From positions 1-64,000 of the forward strand of contig JBDHXF010000015.1 of NCBI GenBank assembly GCA_039810585.1: 64,000 nucleotides of DNA. Direction: 5' to 3'. The notes beneath the pieces were generated by a model. It was not told the DNA's origin and did no database searches. It saw only the letters and a program-made list of their open reading frames with translations. The stretch's first letter is position 1. Each line of letters begins with the position of its first letter. Origin of the DNA: JBBATK01 sp039810585 (GTDB taxonomy: Bacteria; Bacteroidota; Ignavibacteria; Kapaibacteriales; NICIL-2). This document shows, one piece after another, positions 16,557 through 26,500 of this stretch. The position numbers and the translations under genes are program-made.

Positions 16557-17171
16557 ATGCCCAAGATCTCTAAAGTTGACATTGCCTCCTTTCCGTTGAG
16601 TCAACAACGGTCGGTTGACGGTACTCGTCGTCTTGCACGTGAAAAAGTCGTGCAAATGCTTAGTGCATACGACGCCACCGAGTCGAACACCAATGCTGTG
16701 TTTGATCATATTTTTTACAGAGACTTTAATCTGAACGAGGAGCCACACCAAGAACAGGGTCGTCCCCTGAAGCCGGAAGAAGTGGAAGAACTCGAAGCCG
16801 ATACCCCCATTAGCTGGCGCGAGAAGGATATTTCCTTTGCTCGTACGTTGTTCGTCAATACGTTGTCCGACACTGTTGCACTGGACGAACGTATCGAACG
16901 TTTGGCTAAGAATTGGGATCTGGAACGCATCGCCCTTATTGATCGCCAACTGCTCCGCATGGCGATTACCGAGATGAAGACCTTTGATGATATCGTTCCG
17001 CGTATCACCATCAACGAAGCGATCGAACTGGCGAAAGTGTATTCAACCGAAAAAAGTTCCGTCTTCATTAACGGTATCCTGGATGCCGCACGCGACGAAC
17101 TCATGGCCGAAGGAAGCTTAGCCTCAGCCCGGAATCAAGACCTGGAGGAAGCCGCCGACGTTTCGGTGTAA
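16557..17171 (+). CDS. nusB: Transcription antitermination factor NusB
   Basis: Binds boxA RNA with NusE during rRNA antitermination. The C-terminal NusB helical domain is clear (VALDERIERLAKNWDLERIA, LIDRQLLRMAITEMKTFDDI, then ITINEAIELAKVYSTEKSSV and FINGILDAARDEL). At 204 residues it is longer than E. coli NusB (139) because of an N-terminal extension and a loop at residues about 55-90, as in many Bacteroidetes homologues. It is a monocistronic-looking gene between a terminator and a surface-protein gene. Confidence 0.92.
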   Translation: MPKISKVDIASFPLSQQRSVDGTRRLAREKVVQMLSAYDATESNTNAVFDHIFYRDFNLNEEPHQEQGRPLKPEEVEELEADTPISWREKDISFARTLFVNTLSDTVALDERIERLAKNWDLERIALIDRQLLRMAITEMKTFDDIVPRITINEAIELAKVYSTEKSSVFINGILDAARDELMAEGSLASARNQDLEEAADVSV

Positions 17172-17276
17172 TATTGGCGCCGTTTTGCTAATTCCTTGTC
17201 TGGCATAGACTTTGCGATTGGCACCATACGGTTGAACGAATGTCTGGACGATCCGCCCCTCAAAGGCGCTGTACTC

Positions 17277-18734
17277 ATGGAAGAAGCTCCCCTTACACTT
17301 ACTGCACCACACGAGAATGTTAGGCACTCGGGCGCTATTCTAGCACTCTTGCTGCTCACTTTTTTCTCGCTCAACGACCTTCATGCCCAAAGCATCCGAA
17401 TAGTACGATCGGATGTAGACTCCGGTCGCGCATCGTTCATTACGGCCACCCAGTTGTTTGGAATGGACATTGAAGTAAGCGGCGTTAACAATTGCACCGG
17501 CGTCAGCTTCGAACTCCAATACCAAGGATCGCAATACGTGGTGTTCTCGGATTGGAAAGCCCGAGACATGGGTATGCAGGGAAGTTTTGCGTATGACTTA
17601 TCCGATACCGCCTCCGGTGCCGGAAGCGTGCACATAGGCGCCCTATCGGGTATTGCGGTCACCGATCCCGGAATCGACAATCCTGTTGCCATCCATTTGG
17701 ACTTTGTCGTGAGACCAAGCGCACCTAACGGAACGGCTCTCACCTTCAGTTTTAACCATGCGCAAGCTGTCACCAGCGACAGCGGCGGCATGATTGTGAA
17801 TCTCAGTTCCGCTCCATACCAAGTCAGCATCCATGGATTCGTGAATGTGTTTCCGGGTGACGCTGACAACAATGGCCTCGTTGACTCCCGTGACGCTACC
17901 ACCGTTGGCGCTTTTCTCAAACAAGGCTCCGGTGCCAGCAACGTGCGTGGGTACAAACGTCAGCCTTGCAGTACGCTCTGGCTTCCCCAAGAGGCACTCG
18001 TGTGGGATAGCGCCAAGGCTACCTACGCCGACTGTGACGGCAGTGGGGATGTTACCCTTAGTGACAACTTGGTCGTGCAAATCAACTTTGGTAAGGAACA
18101 CAGTAAGACGAAGAAAGACAACGAAATTCAGTGCGTCAAGCGCACCCCTCACGTCCAAGACGGTGTGGAACAAGCACTCTTCGTGCAGACACCTGTGGAT
18201 CTCGTTGGTGCTGCATTCGCCTTCGATTTTCCCGTCGGATCGGAGTTGCCTGTCGATTTTGTGTGTGCAGATGCGGCGGTCAATACCTCGCTCTTTCTGC
18301 CTGACCCCGACGCCCATCGCGTGTACCTGGTGTTTGGCAGTGAGCATGGTCTCAACGCAGTCCATAGTGGTCTGGCCGGACATTTGATCTACAACCAGAG
18401 AACATCACCCTATTCTTGCTCGCAAGCGATGGGTGCAACCGCCGGTGGCAGTTTTTACTCATTGTCCATACTCAGTGAAGTGAACGAGCATAGCTCAGAT
18501 CTGGGCGATACCACGAATCTGTTTCGTTATGATCAAGACGATATCGTGTGCAATCCGTTGGTTCATGAGGTTTCACTGGTCGACGGATTGGGTCGCGTAG
18601 TGGCACATATCAGCCAACACGACCTGGGAACCGAACTGAGGCTTTCGACAAAAGCCTACGCAGCCGGAGCGTATTTTCTTATCCTGCGAGGCGAAGCCGG
18701 CGCGGAAAGCCATGGCCTTATCCTTGGCCATTGA
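17277..18734 (+). CDS. Exported protein with cohesin-like and dockerin-like segments
   Basis: About 485 residues. The ATG chosen gives a long but plausible signal peptide ending in FFSLNDLHAQ; an upstream frame from 17196 adds 27 residues. Residues about 40-200 resemble a cohesin-type beta sandwich (VSGVNNCTGVSFELQYQGSQ, DLSDTASGAGSVHIGALSGI). Two calcium-loop-like dockerin repeats follow (GDADNNGLVDSRDATTVGAF and DCDGSGDVTLSDNLVVQINF), separated by a 40-residue insert. The C-terminus resembles a short T9SS sorting domain (VSLVDGLGRVVAHI, KAYAAGAYFLILRG). It probably acts at the cell surface; a cellulosome-like role is not implied without partners. Confidence 0.7.
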   Translation: MEEAPLTLTAPHENVRHSGAILALLLLTFFSLNDLHAQSIRIVRSDVDSGRASFITATQLFGMDIEVSGVNNCTGVSFELQYQGSQYVVFSDWKARDMGMQGSFAYDLSDTASGAGSVHIGALSGIAVTDPGIDNPVAIHLDFVVRPSAPNGTALTFSFNHAQAVTSDSGGMIVNLSSAPYQVSIHGFVNVFPGDADNNGLVDSRDATTVGAFLKQGSGASNVRGYKRQPCSTLWLPQEALVWDSAKATYADCDGSGDVTLSDNLVVQINFGKEHSKTKKDNEIQCVKRTPHVQDGVEQALFVQTPVDLVGAAFAFDFPVGSELPVDFVCADAAVNTSLFLPDPDAHRVYLVFGSEHGLNAVHSGLAGHLIYNQRTSPYSCSQAMGATAGGSFYSLSILSEVNEHSSDLGDTTNLFRYDQDDIVCNPLVHEVSLVDGLGRVVAHISQHDLGTELRLSTKAYAAGAYFLILRGEAGAESHGLILGH

Positions 18735-18780
18735 TCATACCCTACGAAATTTCTTCGAAATCCCCTATTTTAGGGATTCG

Positions 18781-18816
18781 CTCTGTTAATGCTTCGTTTT
18801 AACAGAGATTCGTCGT
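18781..18816 (+). terminator. Probable hairpin terminator before the sigma-factor gene
   Basis: Arms CTCTGTTAA (18781-18789) and TTAACAGAG (18799-18807) enclose a 9-nt loop. ATTCGTCG and then six T follow. A second, smaller hairpin-forming stretch around AATCCC...GGGATT lies just before it. Confidence 0.55.
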
Positions 18817-18862
18817 TTTTTCCTGACACCGCTGTCAACCAAACAGCATCTTCAAAGCGTCT

Positions 18863-19453
18863 ATGGCATCGCGCAGTTTCGGTTCCATTGAGAATGATCG
18901 GGAGTTCGTAGAGCGGATACTGGCTCAGGATCCTGACGTTTTCACGGACATCGTCCGCAGCTTCTCGAAGCAGGTCTATGCTTTGGCCTTTGATCTGAGC
19001 AGGGATCACGACGATGCAGAGGATATCACCCAGGACGTCTTCATCCGAGTGTACAAAGCCTTGGAGAAGTTCCGCGGTGACTCCAAACTCAGCACCTGGT
19101 TGTACCGAATCACCGTCAACACCTTCATCAATCGAACTCGCACACTTTCGTACGAGGCATCCAAAACCGGGACGCAATACGATGATGAGGTTCGGACTGA
19201 TGGGATGAGTTATCCTATGGTCAACCCGGAGCAGGTTCTTTCGCAACGAGTGATTGATGAACACCTTCAAGCCGCGCTGGACGAGCTAAGTCCTTCTCAG
19301 CGAACAGTGTTCATTTTGCGACACTACCACGATTTGCCGCTCAAGGAAATATCCGAGCAATTGGGAAATTCCGAAGGAACGGTGAAAGTGCTCTTGTTTC
19401 GAGCCATTCACAACCTGCAGAAGAAGCTTTCATTTTACAAAGATGATCTCTAA
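18863..19453 (+). CDS. ECF-type RNA polymerase sigma factor (RpoE-like)
   Basis: A 196-residue alternative sigma factor. Region 2 includes VYALAFDLSRDHDDAEDITQ and DVFIRVYKALEKFRGDSKLS followed by TWLYRITVNTF. Region 4 has LSPSQRTVFILRHYHDLPLK and a helix-turn-helix EISEQLGNSEGTVKVLLFRA. There is no region 1 or 3, as expected for the extracytoplasmic-function class. The next gene, 60 bp downstream, encodes a membrane protein that looks like its anti-sigma factor. The signal that releases it is not evident. Confidence 0.92.
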   Translation: MASRSFGSIENDREFVERILAQDPDVFTDIVRSFSKQVYALAFDLSRDHDDAEDITQDVFIRVYKALEKFRGDSKLSTWLYRITVNTFINRTRTLSYEASKTGTQYDDEVRTDGMSYPMVNPEQVLSQRVIDEHLQAALDELSPSQRTVFILRHYHDLPLKEISEQLGNSEGTVKVLLFRAIHNLQKKLSFYKDDL

Positions 19454-19513
19454 GTCATTTCAGAGGCCATTTCGGTCCGGTTTCCCCCGAATTGTTAGTG
19501 CGAAAGGAAGCGT

Positions 19514-20356
19514 ATGAAAAAATCTGATACCTCGTTCCATGAACTCATCGTTTTGTCCTACTACGGCGAACTAAGCGCCGAGCAGAAGCGTGTTCTGGAC
19601 GATGCCTTAGCCTCTCAACCCGAACTGGCTCAAACGGCAGCGAAGCTGAGCGAATCGCTGAGTTTCATGAAAAACAGCAGCGCATCTGAAGCTGTCGAAC
19701 CCGACGCAGCGAAGCTGTCGCGTATTGAGAACTCCATTCTGAACGCCACGGTACGAGCGCCGAAGGTTGCTCCTCACTTTGAGGAACAACGCACTCACCG
19801 TACCCTGATTCAAACGATTCGTGAACTCTTTATGAGTCCGCAGGCTATTGGCTTTGCCTTAGCCGGCGGTTTAGCGTTTTTAGTGATCGGCATTTACATC
19901 GGTTCGCAGATACAGCCACAACCGCATGTTGTATCCATGGCTGCTGTGACTCCCGGCGACACCGCGGTAGTACCGACACCGGTTATTGCCGGCAGCCGGC
20001 AGGTTTCGGACTTTTTGCGCCGTTCCCAGATCTACCTCGCCACGGCCGTCGACAATGAAGTGGCCTGCGAAAAGTGTCTTCCCATTCAGCAACAGTTGCC
20101 GAACAGACAAATAGCCAAGGATCTACTGAAGGAAGCGTCGGCACTGAAGGATAAGTCGAAAGGCAATCCGGAAATTGAAAAGCTGTTGACCGACATTGAG
20201 TTCGTTCTCAATAACATTGGCAACAATGCGGACATAAGTCCCTCGCAAGCTGAAGAAGTTCACCACATTGCCAGCAACGCCGTTTGTGAGGTTGCCGAGC
20301 GAATTGATAGTGTGAATCATCAGCATCAAGCTCTGCAAAAACAGACGGGACACTAA
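19514..20356 (+). CDS. Probable membrane anti-sigma factor
   Basis: A 280-residue protein directly after the ECF sigma gene, with an AAGGAAG ribosome site. The N-terminal 45 residues have the helix layout of anti-sigma domains (FHELIVLSYYGELSAEQKRV). They lack the Hx3Cx2C zinc motif of the ZAS group. One membrane span lies at residues about 116-136 (IGFALAGGLAFLVIGIYIGS). The C-terminal part is periplasmic and helical, with a C-E-K-C pair (VACEKCLPIQQQ). The assignment is from position and architecture, not a diagnostic motif. Confidence 0.65.
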   Translation: MKKSDTSFHELIVLSYYGELSAEQKRVLDDALASQPELAQTAAKLSESLSFMKNSSASEAVEPDAAKLSRIENSILNATVRAPKVAPHFEEQRTHRTLIQTIRELFMSPQAIGFALAGGLAFLVIGIYIGSQIQPQPHVVSMAAVTPGDTAVVPTPVIAGSRQVSDFLRRSQIYLATAVDNEVACEKCLPIQQQLPNRQIAKDLLKEASALKDKSKGNPEIEKLLTDIEFVLNNIGNNADISPSQAEEVHHIASNAVCEVAERIDSVNHQHQALQKQTGH

Positions 20357-20444
20357 GCTCGTATGGAGCTGCGTTGGTGAGATGAACATTGTGGTTCATC
20401 GAATAATCTGTCATTCAAATCGTGTTTCATCAATTTCAAATCGT

Positions 20445-21251
20445 ATGAGGAACTTTCTAAGCACTGTTATGATTGGAGCGGCGTTGCTGATTGGCAGCAT
20501 CGCATACGCCCAACCAAAAATGGAAATCATTGGTGGCGAAACCTGTGACTGGGGTAAAGTCACGGTTAAAAATAATCCGCTTAAAATGGTGTCGCTCGAC
20601 ACAGCCATTTGGGTAAAAAACGTCGGCACCAAAGATCTGGTGATCGACACGATTCGTGTTGGTTGTGGTTGCACCACACCCCACTACAACCACGATCCAA
20701 TTAAGCCGGGCGAGACAGGAAAAATCGGAATCGGACTCAATGTAGCGCTGGCATCCGGCGAGCTTACGAAGACGATGACCATTTATGCCAACGACGATCC
20801 GAGCAAAATGGGCAAGCTGATGTACCTCAAGGCAAACATCTTCCGTCCGCTCACGCTTACACCGCAGTCTTTCAACTTCCCCGAAATTCACGTTGGTGAT
20901 ACGTCGCACTTTTTTGTCAACCTGAAAAACAACGACACCAAGCCTTTCAAGATTGAGCGTATGCTTGCCACAAAGGGAATGATCATTGATCAGAAAGGTC
21001 CCGTTACCATTCAACCCGGCGACACACTGCGTATCAATGGAAGCTACATTGGTCGCGAACGTGGTTACTGGAATGCCAATGTGGTGATTGAAACACCGGA
21101 TCCAGACTTCCCTCCATTTGAGATCAGCGCATATGGTCAGGTAAAGGACAACGAAGGCGTGGTGGATCCGAGCGTCATTACCATCGACCCGACAAAGAAG
21201 GATAAAAAAGGAAACATCATTATTCCTGCTCCTTCCGCAAAGCATCACTAA
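20445..21251 (+). CDS. Exported DUF1573-type protein
   Basis: A 268-residue protein with signal peptide MRNFLSTVMIGAALLIGSIAYA. A DUF1573-type Ig-like domain follows, with the hallmark of a conserved cysteine pair after a strand (TIRVGCGCTTPHYNHDPIKP) and a GETGKI turn. A second beta domain covers residues about 140-235. The tail is Lys/Pro rich. Such proteins are common in Bacteroidetes; their role is unknown, perhaps extracytoplasmic binding or assembly. I set the start at ATG 20445 for the clean signal sequence. It may belong to the sigma-factor unit, although 88 bp separate them. Confidence 0.8.
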   Translation: MRNFLSTVMIGAALLIGSIAYAQPKMEIIGGETCDWGKVTVKNNPLKMVSLDTAIWVKNVGTKDLVIDTIRVGCGCTTPHYNHDPIKPGETGKIGIGLNVALASGELTKTMTIYANDDPSKMGKLMYLKANIFRPLTLTPQSFNFPEIHVGDTSHFFVNLKNNDTKPFKIERMLATKGMIIDQKGPVTIQPGDTLRINGSYIGRERGYWNANVVIETPDPDFPPFEISAYGQVKDNEGVVDPSVITIDPTKKDKKGNIIIPAPSAKHH

Positions 21252-21273
21252 GACACATTGTGTTTGATACACC

Positions 21274-21313
21274 AAGAGCCTCGTAGAATTCTACGGGGCT
21301 CTTGTCGTTTTTT
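21274..21313 (+). terminator. Rho-independent terminator
   Basis: Arms AAGAGCC-CGTAG and CTACG-GGCTCTT close a loop at AATT and are followed by GTCGTTTTTT. It ends the DUF1573-type gene. Confidence 0.85.
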
Positions 21314-21341
21314 AGCATGGCTCCATAGAAATGTCTTCGCG

Positions 21342-22118
21342 TCAGAACGTCTGCAGCTGTCGCATCACTGCCAGCAGGCATTCACGAACGCTGACAGTGC
21401 GCGAGCAGATCTCCTGCATGCTCACGCTCTGCTGTTGTATGGATCGCCGAAGGCTCTCCCTCTTTTCTGCAGAATCCAAGCACACCAGATCGGCCAGCTC
21501 CTCGTGAGCCGGCCCGAGCAGAATGGATCCGTGTTGAAGCAGCACACGACCATACAATCGCTGCGCACTTCCCACCACTTTTCGGTCATGCCACATGATT
21601 TCAGATCGTGCGGCTGAGGTAAAGCATGAAATGCTATCACCCTCCGTTCGATAGCGTTTTGCAAAATCCGGTTGTGATTTCTGGAAGACGATTTCCTTCG
21701 CTCCACAATCCTCCAATGCCGCCCGCAACCACTCGTGACTCCAGCGATAAATGTGGTAGGACTGGATTTCATCCGGCAACCTCATTACCAAGGAGTACGT
21801 CAACTCCTCGGCGTGAAACACCGCGCGACCACCGGTTGCACGCCGTACAATACCGTAGCCGCGCTCGTGAATGCGCTTCGTATCGATGTCGTTTTCCGAT
21901 TGATTGGCGCCAAGCGACACGCACCAGGGCGCCCAACTGTAGAGTCGGATTTGTATCTCCTCCGTCTCTCCCGCTATCAAGCGTTGCGCATGCTCTTCGT
22001 CGCGACGCATATGGAACTCACCCTCGCACTGCTCCTCCACCGCCACAGTGAAACGATTATGCATCGCCTGGCGGATTGTCCGCCGTATATCCTCATCCTC
22101 CATCACACTCTGTAGCAT
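21342..22118 (-). CDS. Lipoate/octanoate transferase (LipM/LplA family)
   Basis: Belongs to the biotin/lipoate protein ligase fold. The LipM-type signature is present (RRATGGRAVFHAEELTYSLV), followed by a probable acyl-accepting Cys in DSISCFTSAARSEI and the lysine of DRKVVGSAQR. LipM moves octanoate from acyl-carrier protein to lipoyl domains; LplA uses free lipoate. Presence of the Cys favours the transferase. Start is uncertain: the ATG at 22118 leaves space for the divergent pyrE promoter, while a TTG at 22169 would add 17 residues. No LipA is nearby. Confidence 0.82.
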   Translation of the reverse strand: MLQSVMEDEDIRRTIRQAMHNRFTVAVEEQCEGEFHMRRDEEHAQRLIAGETEEIQIRLYSWAPWCVSLGANQSENDIDTKRIHERGYGIVRRATGGRAVFHAEELTYSLVMRLPDEIQSYHIYRWSHEWLRAALEDCGAKEIVFQKSQPDFAKRYRTEGDSISCFTSAARSEIMWHDRKVVGSAQRLYGRVLLQHGSILLGPAHEELADLVCLDSAEKRESLRRSIQQQSVSMQEICSRTVSVRECLLAVMRQLQTF

Positions 22119-22186
22119 CGGCAACTCTAAAAACGATAGTTTTGTACGCAACCCTTTGTCTTCACACAACCCTGTGCACCTGGCCT

Positions 22187-22720
22187 ATGAACCGTCACGA
22201 CCTGGCAAAAGCAATTTACCATACAGCCCACATCACCGGAGAATTTGTACTTCGCAGTGGAGCCATAAGTCACGAGTATTTCGACAAATACTTGTTCGAA
22301 GCAAAGCCGGATCTATTGGCGCATATCGCAACGCAGCTCAAGGGTCTGGTACCGACAGAGACGGAAGTACTTGCCGGATTGGAACTTGGCGGCGTGCCGA
22401 TTGCAACGGCTCTCTCGCTCCATAGCTCGCTTCCCGCTGCTTTTGTGCGAAAGAAAGCAAAAGAGTATGGAACATGCAAGATTGCCGAAGGTGCATCGAT
22501 TAGCGGACGAAAAGTACTAATCGTGGAAGATGTGGTGACGAGTGGAGGACAAGTGGTGCTCTCCGCTCAGGACCTGCGTAACCACGGCGCGCAGATTATC
22601 GGAGCAGTCTGCGTGATCGATCGTGAAGCCGGTGGGCGTGAAGCGTTGGAGTCCATCTCGGTACCCTTCTTCCCGCTGTTTAGCATGACCGAACTCAAAC
22701 AAGCCGGAGAACAGGCATGA
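22187..22720 (+). CDS. pyrE: Orotate phosphoribosyltransferase
   Basis: Transfers phosphoribose from PRPP to orotate in pyrimidine synthesis. The PRPP loop VLIVEDVVTSGGQ is present, with the flexible-loop residues VRKKAKEYGTCKIAEG. Length from this ATG is 177 residues, within the short bacterial PyrE group. A longer frame from 22076 exists but its N-terminus (MSAVYPHPPSHSV) is not family-like. It overlaps the following acpS gene by four bases (ATGA). Confidence 0.92.
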   Translation: MNRHDLAKAIYHTAHITGEFVLRSGAISHEYFDKYLFEAKPDLLAHIATQLKGLVPTETEVLAGLELGGVPIATALSLHSSLPAAFVRKKAKEYGTCKIAEGASISGRKVLIVEDVVTSGGQVVLSAQDLRNHGAQIIGAVCVIDREAGGREALESISVPFFPLFSMTELKQAGEQA

Positions 22721-23100
22721 TCGTCGGCATTGGATCGGACCTCTGTGTCGTGTCGCGTATCGACGATTCCATCCGCAACTATGGAGATCGTTTTGTCAAT
22801 CGCATCTACACAGAAATAGAACAGGAATATTGTCGCCGCTTTAAAGGCACCGAAGCCCTACACTTTGCCGCACGCTTCGCCTTCAAAGAAGCCTTCAGCA
22901 AAGCCATCGGCACCGGCATTACTCGCGGATTTCAATTCAAAGAGTGCGGGCTGAAGAACCTGCCAAGCGGACAACCCGTTGCCGACCTCCGTGGCCTCAT
23001 GGCCGAACGCTGGGCTCAACACCACATCCATATCAGCCTCAGTCACACCGACGAACACGCCATGGCAGTAGTGGTTATTGAAGCTCCGTTACCCCGTTAA
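22717..23100 (+). CDS. acpS: Holo-[acyl-carrier-protein] synthase
   Basis: Transfers 4'-phosphopantetheine from CoA to the apo-acyl carrier protein. Magnesium ligands D8 (GIGSDLC) and E58 (FAFKEAFSKA) are in place, as is the C-terminal ISLSHTDEHAMAVVV strand. The length of 127 residues is normal. Four-base overlap with pyrE indicates co-transcription and translational coupling. Confidence 0.94.
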   Translation: MIVGIGSDLCVVSRIDDSIRNYGDRFVNRIYTEIEQEYCRRFKGTEALHFAARFAFKEAFSKAIGTGITRGFQFKECGLKNLPSGQPVADLRGLMAERWAQHHIHISLSHTDEHAMAVVVIEAPLPR

Positions 23101-23298
23101 CGGCGACTCATGTCTCAGGTATTTTCCGCTAATTTTCGTGCGAATACCCTTATTGCCCCGAACTAGAATGCTTTCATTCAAGTAATAAAAAGCATATAGT
23201 ATTTGATTGCGAACTGCGGATGTCGACATCTTTTTTTTCTGCAGGTATTTTGTCGTGAACAGTAGAACCTTTACATTCGTTTCATGATGAAGCCGCGC
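23101..23298. other. Non-coding gap after acpS
   Basis: A minus-strand frame at 23089-23487 exists but overlaps acpS and shows no protein character. I see no gene here. The region leads into a pair of direct repeats and a strong terminator. Confidence 0.4.
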
Positions 23299-23345
23299 AG
23301 ACGCCTGTCCTCTGTCGCCGCATGATCCCGAGACGCCTGTCCTCT
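23299..23345. repeat. Direct repeat of 15 bp spaced by 32 bp
   Basis: AGACGCCTGTCCTCT occurs at 23299-23313 and 23331-23345 without mismatch. The spacer is not itself repeated. It may be part of a dispersed intergenic repeat. Confidence 0.65.
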
Positions 23346-23504
23346 CGGCCACATTGAATTCAAAACAAACAATACTCTTCGATGAAGTACACCGGATTTT
23401 CATATCGCGCATGGGCATGCCCGACCGTTGGTCAGGGACTTGATTGCGTCGTAAAAATTCATCGTAGACGTTGTTCGGAATAAGCACAAGAACGTTGGTT
23501 CTTA

Positions 23505-23539
23505 AAGCCCGGACAACACTGTTGTCCGGGCTTTTTTTT
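23505..23539 (+). terminator. Strong rho-independent terminator
   Basis: Stem AAGCCCGGACAACA (23505-23518) with TGTTGTCCGGGCTT (23520-23533), then a run of T. The real loop must melt the innermost pairs. It lies just upstream of the ABC transporter gene, so that gene needs its own promoter in the 26-bp gap; a TTGACA at 23543 is the only candidate element seen. Confidence 0.85.
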
Positions 23540-23565
23540 GTGTTGACATTGAATCCTTCTTCCCT

Positions 23566-26500
23566 ATGAATATTTCAGAAATACTTTTTCGTCACGTTAC
23601 GCCGCTCATTCGATTGGGCAGGCGAAGACCGCTCACGGCGGCAGACATGCCGCCCTTGGATCCGGATTTGGATCCGCTTGCTGTAGAGGCTGACTACCAA
23701 CGGGTCGACACGCCCCACCCCTACCGTTTTGTGTGGGATTCCTTTTGGGCAGCCGGCTCCGCAGCTCGTCGGGCTATGACTCTGCACGCCTTCAATGCTC
23801 CCATTGCCCTGAGTGCACCGCTCTTAATGCGTGCGCTTCTTCACAACGTCGGCGTCCTTCACACGCAACCTGATCTGTTGAATCAAACCATAGTCCTTGC
23901 CATCGCCCTTGCATTGTCTGCCGTAGCCGATGGTGTGGTGGTTCAGCAATTCTATTACTGGGCGCTCAAGAGTTGGGGTCGTATCGCCAACGGTCTGAAC
24001 ATGCGCGTGTATCGGCATACACTCGCGCTGACGCGCCGAGCTCAGCAGGGCACGCAATCCGGCGACTTGGTTAATCACATGGCCAATGACGCTGAGGGCA
24101 TTGCTGATGCCTCGTTCTTCTTGCCCGAAATCCTAACAGCAATTCTGCACTTGAGTGGCTCTTTTCTCATCTTGGTGTATCTGCTCGGTTGGGCTGCGGT
24201 GGCAGCTTTTGCCACTCTGGTTGTGATGCTGCCTATAACCCGCATTGCTGCTCGACGCTTTGCCAAACACGATTCTGAACTCTGGAAGTATCGCGACGAC
24301 CGCGTGACACTGATGTCGCAAATCCTCGCCGGCATCCGCATCGTCAAATACTTCGCCTGGGAACGCAGCATGAGCGCCGAAGTAGACGCTTTGCGCGCCA
24401 AGGAAATTGGTGCCTACGTTTCGCTTATCCGAGCTGAGGCGCTAAGCGTGATGATCTTCCTAAGCACCACAACTATCGTTGCCTTCACCGGTTTTGGAAG
24501 CTATGTATTGATGGGTGGAATCCTGACGCCTGCCGTCATCTTCCCCTGCTTGCTTGTCTTCATGCAGCTGGAAATGCCGATTGGTGCATTGCCACACTTC
24601 ATCAAGAATTTATCGCACGCAAAGGTGGCAGCAGAACGACTGCACCGATTGTATCACTTGGAGACCTATGCGCCCGAGCGTCGCAATCAACGCTCCGATG
24701 CCACGGCCATGAGTGTCCACTTCCATGACTGGAGCGTCGAAGCGGATCGCGTGCTTGAGACAGCGGTTGCGTCGACGACATCTCAGAGCGCGCAAGCGCC
24801 TGAGAATGAAAAATCTCCTGTACGTCTGGCGCTCGACTCTATCGGCTTGCACATTCAAGCAGGCGAGAGTATTGCCCTGGTTGGCGCCGTGGGATGCGGC
24901 AAGAGTGCACTGTTGCTCTCTGTTTTAGGTGAGTTGATTCCTCGAAGCGGACAACTCAATTTTGGCAATGATGACAAAACTCTGCCGCGCATGGCATACG
25001 TGGCTCAAGATGCATATATCTTAAACGCAACGATACGCGACAACATTCTGTTTGGTCTGCCGGCAGAACACAACGAGCAGGCTGTAACACAAGCCATTGC
25101 CTTGAGCGCACTGGACCATGATGTAGCGCAACTCAGTGCCGGCCTTGATACCGAAATCGGCGAACGAGGTGTAAACCTGTCGGGCGGTCAGAAGATGCGC
25201 ATCGCCCTCGCTCGTGCTGTGATGCACGATGCAGGCGTGGTTCTGCTGGACGATCCTCTGGCGGCCGTTGATGTGCACACCGAAACCACACTTGTCGACG
25301 CGCTGATCTTTGGTCACTGGTCCGCCCGCACCCGCATCGTGGCTACACACCGTCTCTCGCACCTGCATCGCTTTGACCGCGTAGCGTTCATGTACGAGGG
25401 TCGTATTGAGGTTGTGGCACCTTTGCAAGATGCCCTGGCGGCTTCTCAGCGCTTTCGCATGTTCTACGACGAACACAGCAATGCAGAGGAGACGGCGTCG
25501 GCCATTCAACTACAAAAACATAGCACAGCAGTTGCGTCCGGTACGCAGCACGATGGTTCGCTTGTCGATGAAGAAGATCGCGCTACGGGTTCGATTAAGG
25601 CGGAAGTGTTTGTGAGTTATTTGAAGCAGCTTGGATCGGCGAATGGTGCCCGACCCTGGATGGTGTATGCGGGACTGACCTTGTCGTGCTCCTTGGTGGT
25701 GGTTCTCCCGATCATACAGAACTCTTGGCTAGCACTATGGTCCGATAGCTCGCATGGTGCGCTCCATCTGTTCGAGTGGTTGAAAGATCCCATGCACACC
25801 ATTAGCGTGTATGGTCTCATTGGCATCAGTGTACTGCTGGCAAACTTGGTGGAGCGATTGGTGTGGATGATGCGGGCGACGATGGCAGGACGAGACATAC
25901 ACAACAGCACCTTGGCTGCCGTGCTTGCTGCACCGCTGCGCTTTTTTGATACGACTCCGATGGGACGTATTCTCAATCGTTTTGCCCACGATTTGTCGTC
26001 AGTGGATGACGAGATGGGTTGGAACTTTGAGAGTGCCATTCGCTCTTTTGCGCAAATGCTTGGGACGCTGGTACTGATCGTCAGTATCGTCCCCTTCGTG
26101 CTGATTGCAGCAGTGCCCGCACTCGTTGTATTCTATCGTCTGCAACGCGACTACCGTCGCTGCGCTCGTGAGGCTAAGCGTCTGTCCAGCATTTCGCGTT
26201 CTCCGCGTTATGCACACTACAAGGAGAGTATTAGTGGATTGACCACAATTCGAGCCTTCGGACAACAAGCCTATTTCACCGAGGCCTTCGTCAGCAAGCT
26301 GTCGTTCTTCCAACGCATGAACTGGGGCTCTATCCTCTTGAACCGTTGGTTCAGTACCCGAGCGCCATTGTTAAGTGGCTTGATCTCGCTCACCACGACG
26401 ACAACCGTGGTACTTATGTGCTCGCACGACCAACTCACAGCCGGAATGGCCGGCGTGATTATCACCTACGCCCTCACCTTCTGGGCTAATCTCAATTGGT

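Noticed and set aside
23089..23487. Minus-strand ORF of 132 codons
   Set aside because: It overlaps acpS, contains the direct repeats and shows no family or good start.
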